A DNA stretch of 64,000 bases from Spinacia oleracea (taxonomy: Eukaryota > Streptophyta > Magnoliopsida > Caryophyllales > Amaranthaceae), in the NCBI RefSeq assembly GCF_020520425.1, contig NC_079492.1, positions 141,240,361-141,304,360 of the forward strand, in the 5' to 3' direction. The notes below the pieces were generated by a model that did no database searches, was not told the DNA's origin, and saw only the letters and a list, made by a program, of their open reading frames with translations. Below, one piece after another: positions 34,030 through 46,454 of this stretch. Made by a program: the position numbers and the translations under genes. How positions within the stretch are numbered: the stretch's first letter is position 1; each line of letters begins with the position of its first letter.

Positions 34030-35868
34030 TTTTATTTTTTTATTTTGTTAAGAGGTGATTGATTCAAATCAATTTTGAAACTAAGTAAACAAAAATTATA
34101 TTGGTTGGATGTCTTTTTAGGATGAGCCAAACAACTCTCAGATTCTTTGATTATGCTTGCTAGCTAATGATTGCTACTGGACAAAAGTCATTAACTCAAT
34201 TGAAGTGCATTCCAATTGATCATAGTATAATAGTGTTATAAATATTAGTCCTAATTATATTAGGAACCCCCAATTTGACTAGAAGTGTAAAATTTATATC
34301 CTAAAAGAATTTTATTTTCTATCACTTCATCAGCCTTTATAATGTTAAAAACAATTAAAATTGCCAATTTTCAAGGTATGTTTGCTCAAATCGTCAACTC
34401 AATTGACGATTAAGGTATAAAAACAAACTAGTTAGTGCCCGAGTGCCCGGGTGATATTTCGAATAGTAGAAAAATGGATAATTTAGCTTATTATATAACT
34501 CGTTTTGAATCTAATTTTATATTACATTACAATATATCTTGTTTTGAGTATTTAATAAATTTTATCATGTAAAAATTATTAACTCGAAACTAGTGACTAG
34601 TTAGTGACGCGAGACTATTAAGAAATGATTAAGATCGTTTTTCTAATTATATTTATTTAATATAATTTTGAACGTATACGAAACAACGAAATGAGTTGTG
34701 GCATAGTGGTTAACAAAATAAGAGGTCATAGGTTCAAAACCTATAACTAACATTTTTTCATGATCAAGATGACGTAATATCTAATCGTCTATGTTCCACT
34801 GTTCTACTTACTTTGTCGAGTAAGTAGAACAAAGTAAGCAACTTCCTCCATTTTATGGGAAGTTGAACTTTTTAGGAAGTGTCACTTTCCATGTTTTTGC
34901 AAACTAAACAACACGGCAATGCTTCACTTCCTATTGTTTTTTATGTCAACTAGGCAACACAAATATTTATTAAGTTCATTAGAAGAAAGTTATATCAAGA
35001 ATCCAACCATAAGGAATTGCTGAAAATTAGTTGTTTTAGCCAAAACAAAATTGCAAACTTGATTCGACCTTCATTACCAATTCATACCTAAATCGTATTT
35101 AAAATTAAGTTGAATTGAAATTTACCCTATGCAGTATATTCTAATATTAAAATGAAATATCTATACCTAGTATTTAAAAACTCAAATCATACTAACATGT
35201 GTGACATGTGTCCACTTCTCCATGTTTTTCGCTTTATTTTTCCTTTTTGATTGGCCTCTTATAATGTTAAGCAATATTAGTACTAGCTTGAATTAAAATC
35301 GTAAAAACTCAAAAGACACCCTTGTATTGGAGAAACAAAAAACAATTCAAAAGATATCCATAATAAAAACATAGAAATGAATAATAACAAAACAATAAGC
35401 TAGCATTAGTACTTACGGAGTATATCTTAATAATCTTTTTAAATTCTTAAGTTCAAAATTAATAAAAGTACAAGAAATTCCCAATAAACCACCAACCTCT
35501 CAACTCCCATGGGCCCATGGCCTCCTTATAAATAAATTTGTTTATCAATCATATCTCGTTATATCATTTGCACAATCAACTATATCAACACATATTTTTA
35601 GAGAGTTATTGTGCTTTTTTTTTTTTTTTTTTACGTACGTACTTTCCACTTTTTCTATAACTATATGTCTTATGTTATTGTTTTAATTAATAAATAATTA
35701 TGTTTTCTTTTCATAATTTTTTCCATTTATGTTACTATTTTAATAAATAATCATTTTCTTTGCTATTTCAATTAGAAGAAATTATATTGTATATGATTCT
35801 ATAATAACCTTAAAGTAGCAAAAGAGTATGGAGTAGTAAATGTAGGAACTATGACTAATAACAACAAT
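34030..35868. other. Intergenic, no gene seen
   Basis: Left part is the transporter promoter (no clear TATA recognised). Holds a Helitron-like minus-strand 3' end at about 34428 (CTAG next to a CCCGGGCACTCGGG hairpin, partner not found), a tRNA-like patch at about 34698-34745 with GGCATAGTGGTTAA and GGTTCAAAACC, a 12-bp-arm palindrome at 34801-34830 and a T run near 35617-35632. Confidence 0.4.
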
Positions 35869-35988
35869 AATTAGAACAAGCTTATTTGTAACAATGTTGT
35901 GGCATGACACCAATCACTGCCCTAAAATCGAATTTGCCCCGCTAATTACACCCGGACTCGTAGCTACGGCCCCAGAGATACACGACTC

Positions 35989-38981
35989 CACTAGTGGAAA
36001 ATGACTCATTTGCATCGCACATTTAAGGTCATTTGCGTCGCACAAAAGTGCGACGCAAATAACTCTCATTTGCGTAGCACAAAAGTGCGACGCAAATAAC
36101 TCTCATTTGCCACGCACATTAGCTTAATGTGCGTGGCAAATGACTTTTCAGCATGGTGCTGAAAAGTCATTTGCCACGCACATTAAGCTAATGTGCGTGG
36201 CAAATGACCTTTTGGCGCCAAAAAAAATAAGCCATTTGCGTCGCATATTAAGCTAATGTGCGACGCAAATGACTTTGAATTTTGTAAAAAAATAGGTTAT
36301 ATATATATATATGTATATATTAAAATGAAACCTATTATATAGTAAAATTGACAACTCATATTATTAAATAGAACCACATCGAATCAGTAAGACTTACAAT
36401 ACAAAAGCTTGAAATATCTACAACAATATATTCCATCTAACGGTATCTCTTGACACCCAACCAAAAAAAAAAAAAAATTAGCTGCTGACATTTTTGCTCA
36501 ATAAGGCCTCAGTTGACAACAACCTGCAAATAGCAAATAGCAAATTGCTGAACAGGCTTGGATATTTTCCATTTTACATGTCTTCTCCTTCAACAAGGCA
36601 TCAAGTATAAGAAGTCCGATGCAAATTATTGAGTAAGGAGTTTAAGATGTTCCTAAATAAACATGAATATTTGTTTCGGGACATCCAAAAGCAAATACTG
36701 CAAATATGAAGCAGGACACGTTGTATAGCAGAGACACCCAGGCTACAGAGGCTACGAGATTAACAACAAGATGTATCCGACAAAAGTTAATTAACCACAT
36801 TTTCAGCAAGGCAACGAGCAACAGAGCAAAAATGTGAGTTCTGAATACGACACACCAGTACGTTTTAGAGATGGAAAAGGCTTCCAAGTAGCTGAAAGTA
36901 GCACCAAACACTTGTAACAGACACAATATATTGTTTTGGGGAACAGGCAAACCGCCACATATGGCTGTCTTAACTCATTCGATACAAGCATAACTGTATA
37001 ATCACCTTGACTCATACTCTAGTGTTAAGTGTTAACAGAATAACTGATCTAGGCAAGAACCTAGAATCAAAATTAATCACTTCAACAAGAAAGCAATCAT
37101 GTAACCATATGGGCAAACTGAAAATAAAAGACAAAAAGAAAAGTAGATTGTCAACAAGAAAAGTAGCAGCCATCCCAGCAATCTCCTTCTTGCTACGAGT
37201 CCCAACAGCAGTAGCAGCTCCAACTATAGCACCTGCACCTGCAGCATTAACCTGCACAAGAAGACCTACTCAATTCGTATTGGATCAAGGGTCTCCAACT
37301 ATTTTCAGTGTAAGCATATGCAGACATGCAGTACAGAATGCGCAGCTGACAAAATGAACAAGTAACAATAAGGAGTACTCCGTAATGTTAAGACTTAAGA
37401 GCATCTGAAATATTCTAAGGAGGCGGATCAGCAGGACAACTGATTGCCTAGCTTTCACTAATTTGTTAAAAGCTGCTGCCTTGCAGCTAAACAGACAATA
37501 ATTCACGGTTAAGTGTCTTGATCACCCCCATGTAGATATTCACGGTTCTTATCTTTTAATGTTACAATCAATCCATTTTGGGACTTATCACTCGAGACAC
37601 GGATGTAATTACCAACAAACTCAACCTCATAAGTTAGGGAACTCTTTGGGTGGGTGGGTTGGGTTGTGGACGAAGTGATTTATCCTACGAAGAAACTCAC
37701 ATCTGAAAAATCGGATGTCCTAAACAGCTCTCCTAAGGCAAGCAGGTCATACATAAACGCTTCTAGAACAATAATAGTTCACAAAGAATATAAATAATGA
37801 ACTTCAAAGTATAGAAATATTAAATCTATGCATATCATAAACAATTCAACAACAATTTTTTTTGACTTCAACTGCTTGGTACAATTTCTTTCTGAAGAAA
37901 CTTATTCTGGTTTAAGATCCAAAAAGAAAAATTATAGTTACTAATCACAAGATAGCAATGGCTAATTACCTGATTCAGTACATGTTTATGGGTTTCATAC
38001 TCAGCTGCAACAAATGCAAACACCTGCAGCAAAAATTACAGAAGCGCAAAAATCAAATTGAATCCAATTACCCCCCTTTTCTCCTTTGAATCCAATTGCA
38101 CAAAAATCAGCAGTTCAGAGGAACCAAATTACGAAAATGCATGAGTAATTACATGAAATAAATCAATCAGATTAATCTAATTAAAAGATGAAGAAATTAC
38201 CTTGTGCCCATCTTCTAAGAGGATGCGAGGGAGGGCGAGAGGTTCTGGGTTGTCGAGCAAGGCTGCACAAGCCAGGAAAGCGCGCGGGATCGTGGTTACC
38301 CTGCTTCGTGCTGGTGGTTGGCTGGGGTGCTGGGGCCGCTGACGAACAGAGATGAAAGAGCAGGCCGGTGGTCGACGGTGAGGGTATAAGCGATTACGCC
38401 GGCGCTGCAAGGGTTGATTGGCTGGGTTTTGCGTCACCGCCCAATTGATTTGGGGGTTTTTTGGTGCTGGGTTTTGTTTTTTCAATCCCGCACTATCTCT
38501 TTTGGGGTTTTTTGGTTTTATATTTCGAGATCGAGATGAAGATAGGTTGGTTAGAGGAGATTTCAGGTGAAGTCGCCGTTGAAAATGGAGTTTCTAAGAA
38601 GAGGATGAGAGAGAAAGGGAGGAGCTGAGCGGCGAATTAATGTAGGGTTCTATCATATCTGAAATAATGTTGGAGGAATATGGCAGGCCCTGCGTCGCAC
38701 ATTTGTTAATCTGCGAGGCAAATGACTTTGGGGGGCATCCCAAAGTCATTTGCCTCGCAGATTAACAAATGTGCGACGCACTTGATTGAGTCATTTGCCT
38801 CGCAGCTTTGTTAATCTGCGACGCAAATGACTCTGGGGGGCATCCTAGAGTCATTTGCCTCGCAGTTTAACAAAGTTGCGACGCAAATGACTAAATTTTA
38901 TTCTAAAATTTGTCATTTGCGTCACATGTTCAGAATGGCGTGGCAAATGCGGGGATGCAAATAAGCGTTTTTCTACTAGTG
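35989..38981. mobile_element. Non-autonomous CACTA element with captured gene (Pack-CACTA type)
   Basis: Ends CACTAGTGGAAAA and TTTTTCTACTAGTG with an exact 3-bp target duplication CTC (35986-35988, 38982-38984). Both subterminal zones (36000-36280 and 38690-38960) are arrays of inverted words such as ATTTGCGTCGCAC and GTGCGACGCAAAT, or the CCTCGCAG form. No transposase seen. The 2.4-kb interior carries intron-containing gene sequence on the minus strand. 2993 bp. Confidence 0.88.
37012..38485 (-). pseudogene. Captured gene fragment, possibly OEP16/Tim17-type
   Basis: Three exon-like pieces in phase with GT-AG borders: a GC-rich first exon ending at 38201 (LLEDGHK), an 18-codon exon 37970-38023 (VFAFVAAEYETHKHVLNQ) and a third starting at 37251 (VNAAGAGAIVGAATAVGTR, then SKKEIAGMAATFL). 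The Gly/Ala-rich third part resembles the membrane region of OEP16/Tim17-22-23 proteins as recalled; this is not certain. Its 3' exons are not recognisable, so the host gene copy seems partial. Introns are kept, which points to DNA-level capture. Confidence 0.4.
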
Positions 38982-40143
38982 CTCCAACCCTTCGTGTACG
39001 ACGAAGAATCAGATTGAGGATACTCTTAAGCAATGCCAAGAACAATGGTGGTTTTGTGTTTTCGTTTTGGAGAAGATGAAAAATTAATTTTTCTGTGTCT
39101 CTTTTCTGCAAGGGAATGTGGAGTTTTATAGCCAAAAAACGGTTAAGCTAGAAAACGGAAACACAATCAATTAGTCTCTGATTGATTCTGTAACCAAAGA
39201 AACAAATTGGGAAAATATCTTTGACGGAAATCAAATCGTCAAAGAAATCAATTAACCGTTACGTAAATGATTGCACGACAAAAAATAATACCCCGTAACA
39301 ATTAGTAGGAGCCCCACCCACCCCCGCGAACGCGCCACACCACTCTCCCTCGCCTGAGCCCGGCCCTGCGCGCGCATGGATGGTTACTAGACCCACCTCT
39401 CTACTCTTCTAACAAATCATTAAAGGGTAATAGCATATTTAAGAATGTAATAAGCGAGTTTTTTTTAATTTTTTTTTTTTTATCAACGTTGGACAAAGGA
39501 AATTTCCTTCTTTTGAAACATCACATTGGAGGAAGAAAAGAAACTAACAATAAATATTATTTATACCTTACACTAAATATTTGTGAATATAAAAAATTAT
39601 ATTTTATGATACCTACATATTTTATGTCGAGCGATAAAAGTTTTCCACTGGAGTGTATATAATTCTATTGTACTGGAGGCATTGAGGAATGCTAAACCTC
39701 AAGTGGCTTGTTTCTATATGGACACAAGTGACCTAAAAACAACTATTTTTAATACCAACACAGTATATGTCAGTACCAATAACACAAATAATTTGTATTG
39801 ATATTTCTTAGCAATGTATTGGTATACCAATACCATACTAGTCTTAGTACCAATACCAAATTAACGGGTACCAATTACAAGCCACTCGTGTCCTCCATAT
39901 GGACACAAGCTATTTGAGGCCAATATTTCATCGGGAGGCATTCCTCCCAACTGAGATTTTTTTCATACTCAAAACTCTAACTCAAGACCTTGATTAAGGA
40001 GCAAAATATCTTTAACCACTTACCCCAACCTCAATAAACCGCTCTTTAGTAATAAGTTGTACTGTATTATGATGGAATTTATAACTTTTGTAGTCGTACA
40101 ATTGACTTTCAATTATAATTCCCAAATTGCTTTAACACCAAAA
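38982..40143. other. Intergenic before the PPR gene
   Basis: Contains the right part of the possible LTR, a GC-rich patch at 39305-39380, and a fold-back stretch at about 39676-39951 where TGAGGAATGC, GGACACAAG and GTGTCC blocks recur inverted. That stretch is probably an unclassified MITE, but clean ends were not found. Confidence 0.35.
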
Positions 40144-40587
40144 CAATTACTCCCTCGTATCGTCGTATGCAGTTCGTTTGGGGAAATAGGTCGAGCCTCA
40201 GGTGAAATTAAAGGCTTCAAATTCCGTTTCGCCGGGCATAATCATCGGGAAAATCCACAACTCCGGCGATAAATTTCATCTTCTACACAAAATTTCACTG
40301 ATATTCCTAGCAATAAACAACAACAAATCTCATCCCACAGCAAAGGCAGTAAGCGATTCTACTCTTCAATCTCCCCTAAATTACCCAAATTAACTGCAAA
40401 TTCCCCACCTTGTTCGATTTTGTGCTGCAAAATTTGCCCATTTAATTCAATTTTGTTAATGGGTATGCTTTTAATTTGACAATTTTCATGATTTAAACCG
40501 TTGTTGAATCAATACTTTAGTTAATTTGCCCTAGAATTATAAAGGTTTGAACTTTTGAATCAAAGAACAAGAACAGATTTTTGTGTC
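40144..40587 (+). promoter_or_regulatory. 5' leader of the PPR gene
   Basis: GC content rises from about 40140, with sequence typical of a plant 5' UTR. CAAAGGCA before GTAAGC at about 40348 is a plausible donor of a 5'-UTR intron. Transcript borders are not defined by the sequence alone. Confidence 0.35.
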
Positions 40588-42069
40588 ATGGGTGATAGTT
40601 ATAGTTTCAATTCCTCTTCAAGATTGGTTTTACCTTTATCGAAACCGCAATACCCAGAAAGCATACAGCGTGGAAATCAAGGGAAAAGTAGTTTCCCAAC
40701 TTACCTTGATGTTCCTTATGTGACTCCTAGAACTAGGATTTTGTGTGACATTATTTATGGAACTCCTGTATCGGATATCGAAGCTGCGTTAAATAGTAGT
40801 GCCATTACTCCTAGTCCTGAGCTTGTGGAGGAGGTGCTTAAGCTTTCCTATGGCAGCCCTGATGGTGCTGTGAGTTTCTTTCGTTGGGCGGGGTTTGCTC
40901 ATAAACCCTCGATTTATGCTTGGAATTTGATGGTTGATTTGCTAGGGAAGAATAAGATGTTTGATCAATTGTGGGCTGCTATTAGGTCTATGAAGGATGA
41001 GAAGTTGATTTCTCTTCCCACTTTTGTATCTATTTTTGGGAGCTATTGTGCTGCAGGGAAATTTGATGATGCTTTGATGACGTTTGATGTGATGGGGAAG
41101 TATGGGGTTGAGCCCGATGTAGTTGCTGTGAACTCCTTGTTGAGTGCTATTTGTCAGGAGAAGGATCAAACTCAAAGGGCTTACAACTTCTTTGACCAAA
41201 TTAAGGTGAAGGTTCCACCGGATGGGGATACCTTTGCTATTTTGTTAGAGGGTTGGGAGAAGGAGGGGAATGTTTCCAAAGCTAAGACCACGTTTGGGGA
41301 AATGGTGGTTCGCGTTGGTTGGGATGAGAAAAACATGTCGGCTTACAATGCTTTCTTGATGACTCTTGTTCGTGGATCACAAGTTGATGAGGCTGTCAAG
41401 TTTCTCAAAGTTATGAAGGGGAAAGGCTGTTTACCAGGTTTGAAATTCTTTTCCAATGCCCTTAATATTCTTGTAAAGCTGAATGATTCAACCCATGCTG
41501 TACCTTTGTGGGATACAATGGTGGGGAGCGGCATAATGCCCAATCTAATCACGTTCAATGCGATGGTTGGCCTGCTCTGCAACAACCATGATGTGGACAA
41601 TGCATTTCGCTTTCTCGATGAGATGCCATTTTATGGAGTCTTCCCTGACTCATTAACTTATAATATGATCTTCGAATGTCTGATAAAGAACAAGAAGGTT
41701 CGCGAGGTGGCCAGCTTTTTTGGAGAGATGACGAAGAATGAAGTTCCTCCTACAATGGCTAATTGTGCTGCAGCTATCGAGATGCTGTTTGAACGGGATG
41801 ATCCAGAGACGGGAATTGATATTTGGAACTTTGTTCTTGCTAATAGAGTCATGCCTGTTGATGAATGTGCAAATATGCTCCTCATAGGGCTGTGTACAAT
41901 CGGTCGTTTCTCAGAGATGAAGAGGTCTGCGTATGATATGCTGGATCAGAGAATTATCATTTACGAGTCCACAATGCGAACATTGCAAAAGATCTTCTAT
42001 AAAGAGGGCCGGAGTGCTAGAGATACTTATGACAGCCTTGAGAGGAGGTGGAAAGCTTCTCACACTTAG
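40588..42069 (+). CDS. P-class pentatricopeptide repeat (PPR) protein
   Basis: Single-exon ORF of 493 residues. The frame opens at a TTG (40555), but the first ATG is 40588. After an N-terminal region (VPYVTPRTRILCDIIYG, EEVLKLSYGSPDGAVSFFRW) come about nine 35-residue PPR units from about residue 110 to 440, with the usual YNxxI/L...G...A...F..M...G..P(D/N) spacing: YGVEPDVVAVNSLLSAIC, VPPDGDTFAILLEGWEKEG, FPDSLTYNMIFECLIK. No E, DYW or SMR domain, so it is P-class. Such proteins bind organellar RNA and aid processing, stability or splicing in mitochondria or plastids. It is close to the Arabidopsis At1g77360/At1g77405-type group as recalled; the exact orthologue is not certain. Confidence 0.88.
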   Translation: MGDSYSFNSSSRLVLPLSKPQYPESIQRGNQGKSSFPTYLDVPYVTPRTRILCDIIYGTPVSDIEAALNSSAITPSPELVEEVLKLSYGSPDGAVSFFRWAGFAHKPSIYAWNLMVDLLGKNKMFDQLWAAIRSMKDEKLISLPTFVSIFGSYCAAGKFDDALMTFDVMGKYGVEPDVVAVNSLLSAICQEKDQTQRAYNFFDQIKVKVPPDGDTFAILLEGWEKEGNVSKAKTTFGEMVVRVGWDEKNMSAYNAFLMTLVRGSQVDEAVKFLKVMKGKGCLPGLKFFSNALNILVKLNDSTHAVPLWDTMVGSGIMPNLITFNAMVGLLCNNHDVDNAFRFLDEMPFYGVFPDSLTYNMIFECLIKNKKVREVASFFGEMTKNEVPPTMANCAAAIEMLFERDDPETGIDIWNFVLANRVMPVDECANMLLIGLCTIGRFSEMKRSAYDMLDQRIIIYESTMRTLQKIFYKEGRSARDTYDSLERRWKASHT

Positions 42070-45000
42070 TTACACCTTATTCTTTTCCTCCCCTCTGCTG
42101 TTATTCTTTCTAGCAGCATTTAGATAGTTTCTACTCCATTTCCTACACAGTTGCAACTGTAAATGGAAAAGCTTCTTTAATATAAGGTTCTTTCTTTTGT
42201 TTCATAATTGGGAAACAAATTTCTTGCTTTGCTTCTCTTATTATCTTTTCTTTCACTTCCATTCTAATTTCACTCATAGACACTGAAAGGTTATTTACAT
42301 TAACCTTCTGCTCCTCAGTCATGCTGTTCGTTTCAACTATACCATCTTGAACATACCTTCCCTTTACCGAGGATAGCGTCTTGAAATCATGTGTTATATG
42401 TTTGCTGTTGCCATTCAGCTCTGCAGATTTTGGCTTGGTTTACCATTATGAAGGTTATATATTTTATCAGATCTTTCAGAACTGATTCATGATCCTTGAA
42501 CCTCGAGGGTGTTGGTCATAGTTTCTTTATCCGGAAATTTTGTTCAACCTCTGCATCAACCTTCAGCTCACGAACTAGCCTCCTTGGAATATTTTGTGAA
42601 AGAAAAAGATTTTTTTCTGCAGGGAAATCTTAAAGCTTTTTCCTTATGGCTTGGAGTCTGTTGGTCATTATTCCAAGTCCAGAACAGCTTTGTTTGATGC
42701 AGGAGCTAAATTACTGAAGTTTAGAAGCCATCATCACCCTCCCACTGTTTGGAATGACGGTTTCAACAGGCTAAGCTGCCCACATTAATTATTTTTTGCC
42801 GAGGACTCACTTGTTAAGCAAGCACGTTTTCCAGGGATGCTGCATTTCCTGGACTGGAGACTTTGTTTTCTCTTCAAGTGAGGTAAGCTTACTTCATTAC
42901 AATATCTGAAAGTTGGTTGCAGTCCTACAAGAAGGGAGGGAGGCCAGACAGTGAGCATGAGGGCCATCTTGATGCTACATGCCGATGATATATTGCTGAC
43001 ATTGATGGAAGACCCTTTATCTGGAAGATGAGAAGTTTGAGAACATCAGCGTCTTCCCTCATTTACAGTAAATCCTGTCAACTCTTTGTAATTTCATGTT
43101 CTTTACTGTTGCAATCAAAGGAACATGAGATCTCTTAGGGCCTTAGGCTAATGCCCCATTATACCTTCTAGTGGGTGAGCTTTTAGTTCACTGTGATTCC
43201 AAGATTGATTGAAATCCTCACACCTGCACTCTTTTGTGCTTGCTTTTTTTTCCGAAAATATTCTCTACGGAAGTTTTGAATGACTTTCTGATCTTGTGTT
43301 TCACAAGAAATTTAAGGGGAAGGAGTAAAGGACCATGGAGTCTATCTATGTTTTTTCTGTACAAGTTGTCCATGCATTTTTCTCTTGGTTTATTGCTTAA
43401 TTACTTTCCCTGGGTATTATTAAGACTTGGCAACATCATTACTTCAAAGATTTTATGTTTGTTTTGGATTGTTCCTTCTTTTTCTAAGGGTTGATTGGCC
43501 CTCTGTATGTTTTTTTTCCCATCAGAATGCTGATTATATATGGCAGCTTTAATATCTAGTCATAAGTCTACTTCTCTTTAAGAGACTTGGTACTTCAAAT
43601 TTACCACACTTGTTGTACAGCTCTAGATTCTTACCTTTTTCGAATTCTAGTTCACGAGTTTAATTTTTGTACAGGTTTATTTTTGTGCACATTTTCATGC
43701 AAAGAGATAGAAAGTAGCGCAGAAAATGAGAAAGTGGAAGTGCAATTTCATTTTGAGGAAAGCCCAACATTCCCACCCATAGGAAAAGCTGTATGAACCC
43801 CTAAAACATTCAATTCACCTGCAGCAGGGGTCATCTCTCTTATTCTGTGTAGAACTTCTCCGGTCTATATCTTTATGTTCTGGATTATAGACTGTAAATT
43901 TTTAACGCACACTTCCCTCCCATCTAGTTTCACAATGGTCTAGTCTCATCAATGAGGTTCCATGGTGTGTTGTTTTCTGTTGATATTGTTTTAGTGGATG
44001 AATCAATTATGATAAGTTAGAACTTTGGAGACAAAGGGTGGGAACTTTGTTTCAGTCAAAGTAAAACATAATATTTGGAGTGTGAATTGTGCTTGGAGGG
44101 AAGCACAGATGCATCAGACCCTCCACCATCACTATTGCTGATGTGCATTTCCTTACATTTTGTAAATGATAAAGAGTCATGGTTTTACTGGACTCTTTTT
44201 CTTCGCAATTGCATCTGTTTGACTGTAAGTCACCATATGCTGTTGGAGGTTGTATGGCTATGGGATGTTGAACTTCAATAGTTGTAGTTTATAAATTGTT
44301 AGGCAGGCTTTGATTTTCTGGGTTCTTTCTTCCTCTTGCCTTCCCCTGTTGATTTCCTTGTCTTTTGAGTTCCTATGCTTGATAACCTAACAAATGTTGC
44401 TCTGAGGACATTCCGATTTGTTGTTGCATAGATGTTCTTTCATTGAATGTGGCTGGGGATAAAGAGAAAGTGAAGTTATAGGGTTGGTGGTGGTTTGGCA
44501 GCATTTTATATGCGGTTATATCTCTGGAAATTTGAAGTGTATGGAATTTTAGATAGAAGAGCTGAAGCTAGGGTGAAAGGTTGCTCAAAGAGGAAGATAT
44601 GACATTACTCTCCATTTTGACAACATAAATTTGGGTTTAAGGTATCGACTTAAATTACGAGGGACAAAGATGTATGAGAGAGGGAAAAGTTCATGAACTG
44701 GTTGTGGCGGAAGCCAATCATAGTTAGCAATTTACATTAAAACATTAAGATGGCTTATTAGTTGTCTACTTGTTATTCATTGTGGAGTAGAAATGTTTCA
44801 TGTAGAATTAAGGTCAACCGTAGCGTCTTTGTTATTGCAGGGGTTAAACTACGTACTACCTACTACCTACCCTGCTTGGAGCTGTATGTATTAATTTTGT
44901 TTTTTATTTGTTAGACTGATATATTAACCATGTTAGTTTGTCAATAACTGCTGTTATTATTGATTTTCTGTGGAACTCGTATCAAAAAAGTTCTCCATGG

Positions 45001-45322
45001 TGAGTATTAAACGATTTGCTACTGCTGTTTTTGGATGAAACTGCATGAGACATAATTGATTGTTGGGGTACCGAAATAGCTCTTTGATTTGATGATCTTC
45101 CAGGACTGGGGAGTTGCATCTATCCATTTCCCCTAATTTGGAGCAGATTTGTTAACACCAGAGATCTGGTGAAGAAAGCAGTTTAAGCACAATAATTGTT
45201 GTGGTGTTGTCTTGTTTAGCTTTTTAGCTAAAAACAGGAATAGCAGTTTCAGTGCTTCCAGAAGTAGACCATCGCAGCTGGTGAGAATCCTGGTGCTGTT
45301 TGTAGGTACGTTTATACGACAG
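42070..45322. other. Long stretch downstream of the PPR gene, no clear gene
   Basis: Base composition is less AT-rich than ordinary intergenic DNA, and several short frames occur (42509-42697, 43234-43494, 43587-43796), none with a recognisable domain. ATAAGGTTC near 42183 may lie in the 3' end of the PPR transcript. Splice-like motifs are frequent, so alternative 3' UTR exons or a long non-coding RNA are possible. Confidence 0.35.
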
Positions 45323-45569
45323 TAGAGCTGATCAACATGGCCCGAAAATTACTGGGTTTTGGGCAGAATATTTCGGCCCGAAATTTTGAAAAAAAATTGC
45401 GGGTTTTGGGCAACGTAAAACAACAAATTTAGTTATAAATTGGTCTGGCCCGAAAATCCGCTATTTTTGGCCCGAAATAGTGGGTGTTAGGCACACAAAA
45501 TTGGCCCGACATATGGACAGAATTTTGCCCGGCCCGAACCCAGCACGACCCACTTTTTGATCAGGTGTA
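45323..45569. mobile_element. hAT MITE (TAGACCTGATCAA family), second copy
   Basis: Ends TAGAGCTGATCAA and TTGATCAGGTGTA. Target duplication TACGACAG/TATGACAG (7 of 8 identical). The interior is GGCCCGAAAT-rich like 26425-26723, about 50 bp shorter. Confidence 0.82.
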
Positions 45570-46454
45570 TATGACAGAGAAGACAGTATATGATTTGAGA
45601 ACATACTGTCTTGTGATTAGCACCTGTTGATTTCTTGATTGTGATGGCCCTTGATGAATCGGAATTGAGATTGTCTGGTAGTTGAAGAACAGAACAAGAT
45701 TGAACTGTTTCTTCAGATATCTGCCATATTCTGCCTGTACGTTACCCTTTATTTAGGCTTGTGATATTTGGCTGGTTATTGTTTGTTGCACTTTTAATCT
45801 GTTATGGATGCATTATGCTGGAGTTGCATTACAACATTAGACAGCTGCGTTTAACATTAAAGTTCCAGCAACAGATTTGTATTCTGCTGCGCTACTTGTG
45901 TTCTGTTGTATGGCTCTCTAGTTTCAGAAAGTGTGTTTCTTCAAAGGATGTATTTGCCTTTGCTATTAGTATTGGCACTTCCTACCATTCAAATCAGACA
46001 GTGATGAAAAAGTATGTTGAGCTTATAGGAGATGGATTACGTATTATTGGATAGCTTTCTGCCATTTGTTTTCGAATTTTTTTTAATGAAATCTGGGAAT
46101 CGATTCAGATTTTGAAAACTGGGATTCAATTCAGATTTTGCCATATACGGAGTATAGCGCATTGAATAATTGTATTGTGGTGTAGTGTATGAAACTATGA
46201 ATGATGAAGATGGATTACTCTTTCCATTGTCCAATTATCCTGCGATAAAACTTGCTCGAGTCAAGGTGCTCTTTCCATTCAGATTGGACATTTCTCCACA
46301 AATGCAAAGTATATCTGCTGGCTCAAGAACTAGTAGTATTTCCACACAGAAACATACAAGTATGTACACTTTCTTTAATTTTCAAGTACTTTACGATGTA
46401 AAGAAATTAAGGGAAGTTGTTAGTAATGAAGTACTTCGTATTATAAAGGGTATA
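45570..46454. other. Intergenic, no gene seen
   Basis: Short frames only (45761-46054, 46170-46532) with no domain. A GGGAATCGATTCAGATTTTG-type direct repeat occurs at about 46095-46140. Confidence 0.35.

Larger units (their letters stand above)
35875..39300 (-). mobile_element. Possible solo LTR (copia-like), split by a CACTA element
   Basis: The 5-bp sequence ATTAG lies on both sides (35870-35874, 39301-39305). Read on the minus strand it starts TGTTACGGGG and contains a good TATA box (GCTATAAAAC) near 39126, with leader-like sequence after it. Without the CACTA insertion and one copy of its target duplication the unit is about 430 bp, a usual solo-LTR size. The far end (CTTGTT) is not the usual CA, so the call is tentative. 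No coding domain is present. Confidence 0.4.

Noticed and set aside
36642-36950. 102-codon hydrophobic frame on minus
   Set aside because: Inside the CACTA element with no exon borders or domain; may be 3' UTR of the captured fragment, not supported as coding.
38851-39135. 94-codon minus-strand frame
   Set aside because: Spans the CACTA border and the possible LTR; starts at TTG and has no domain.
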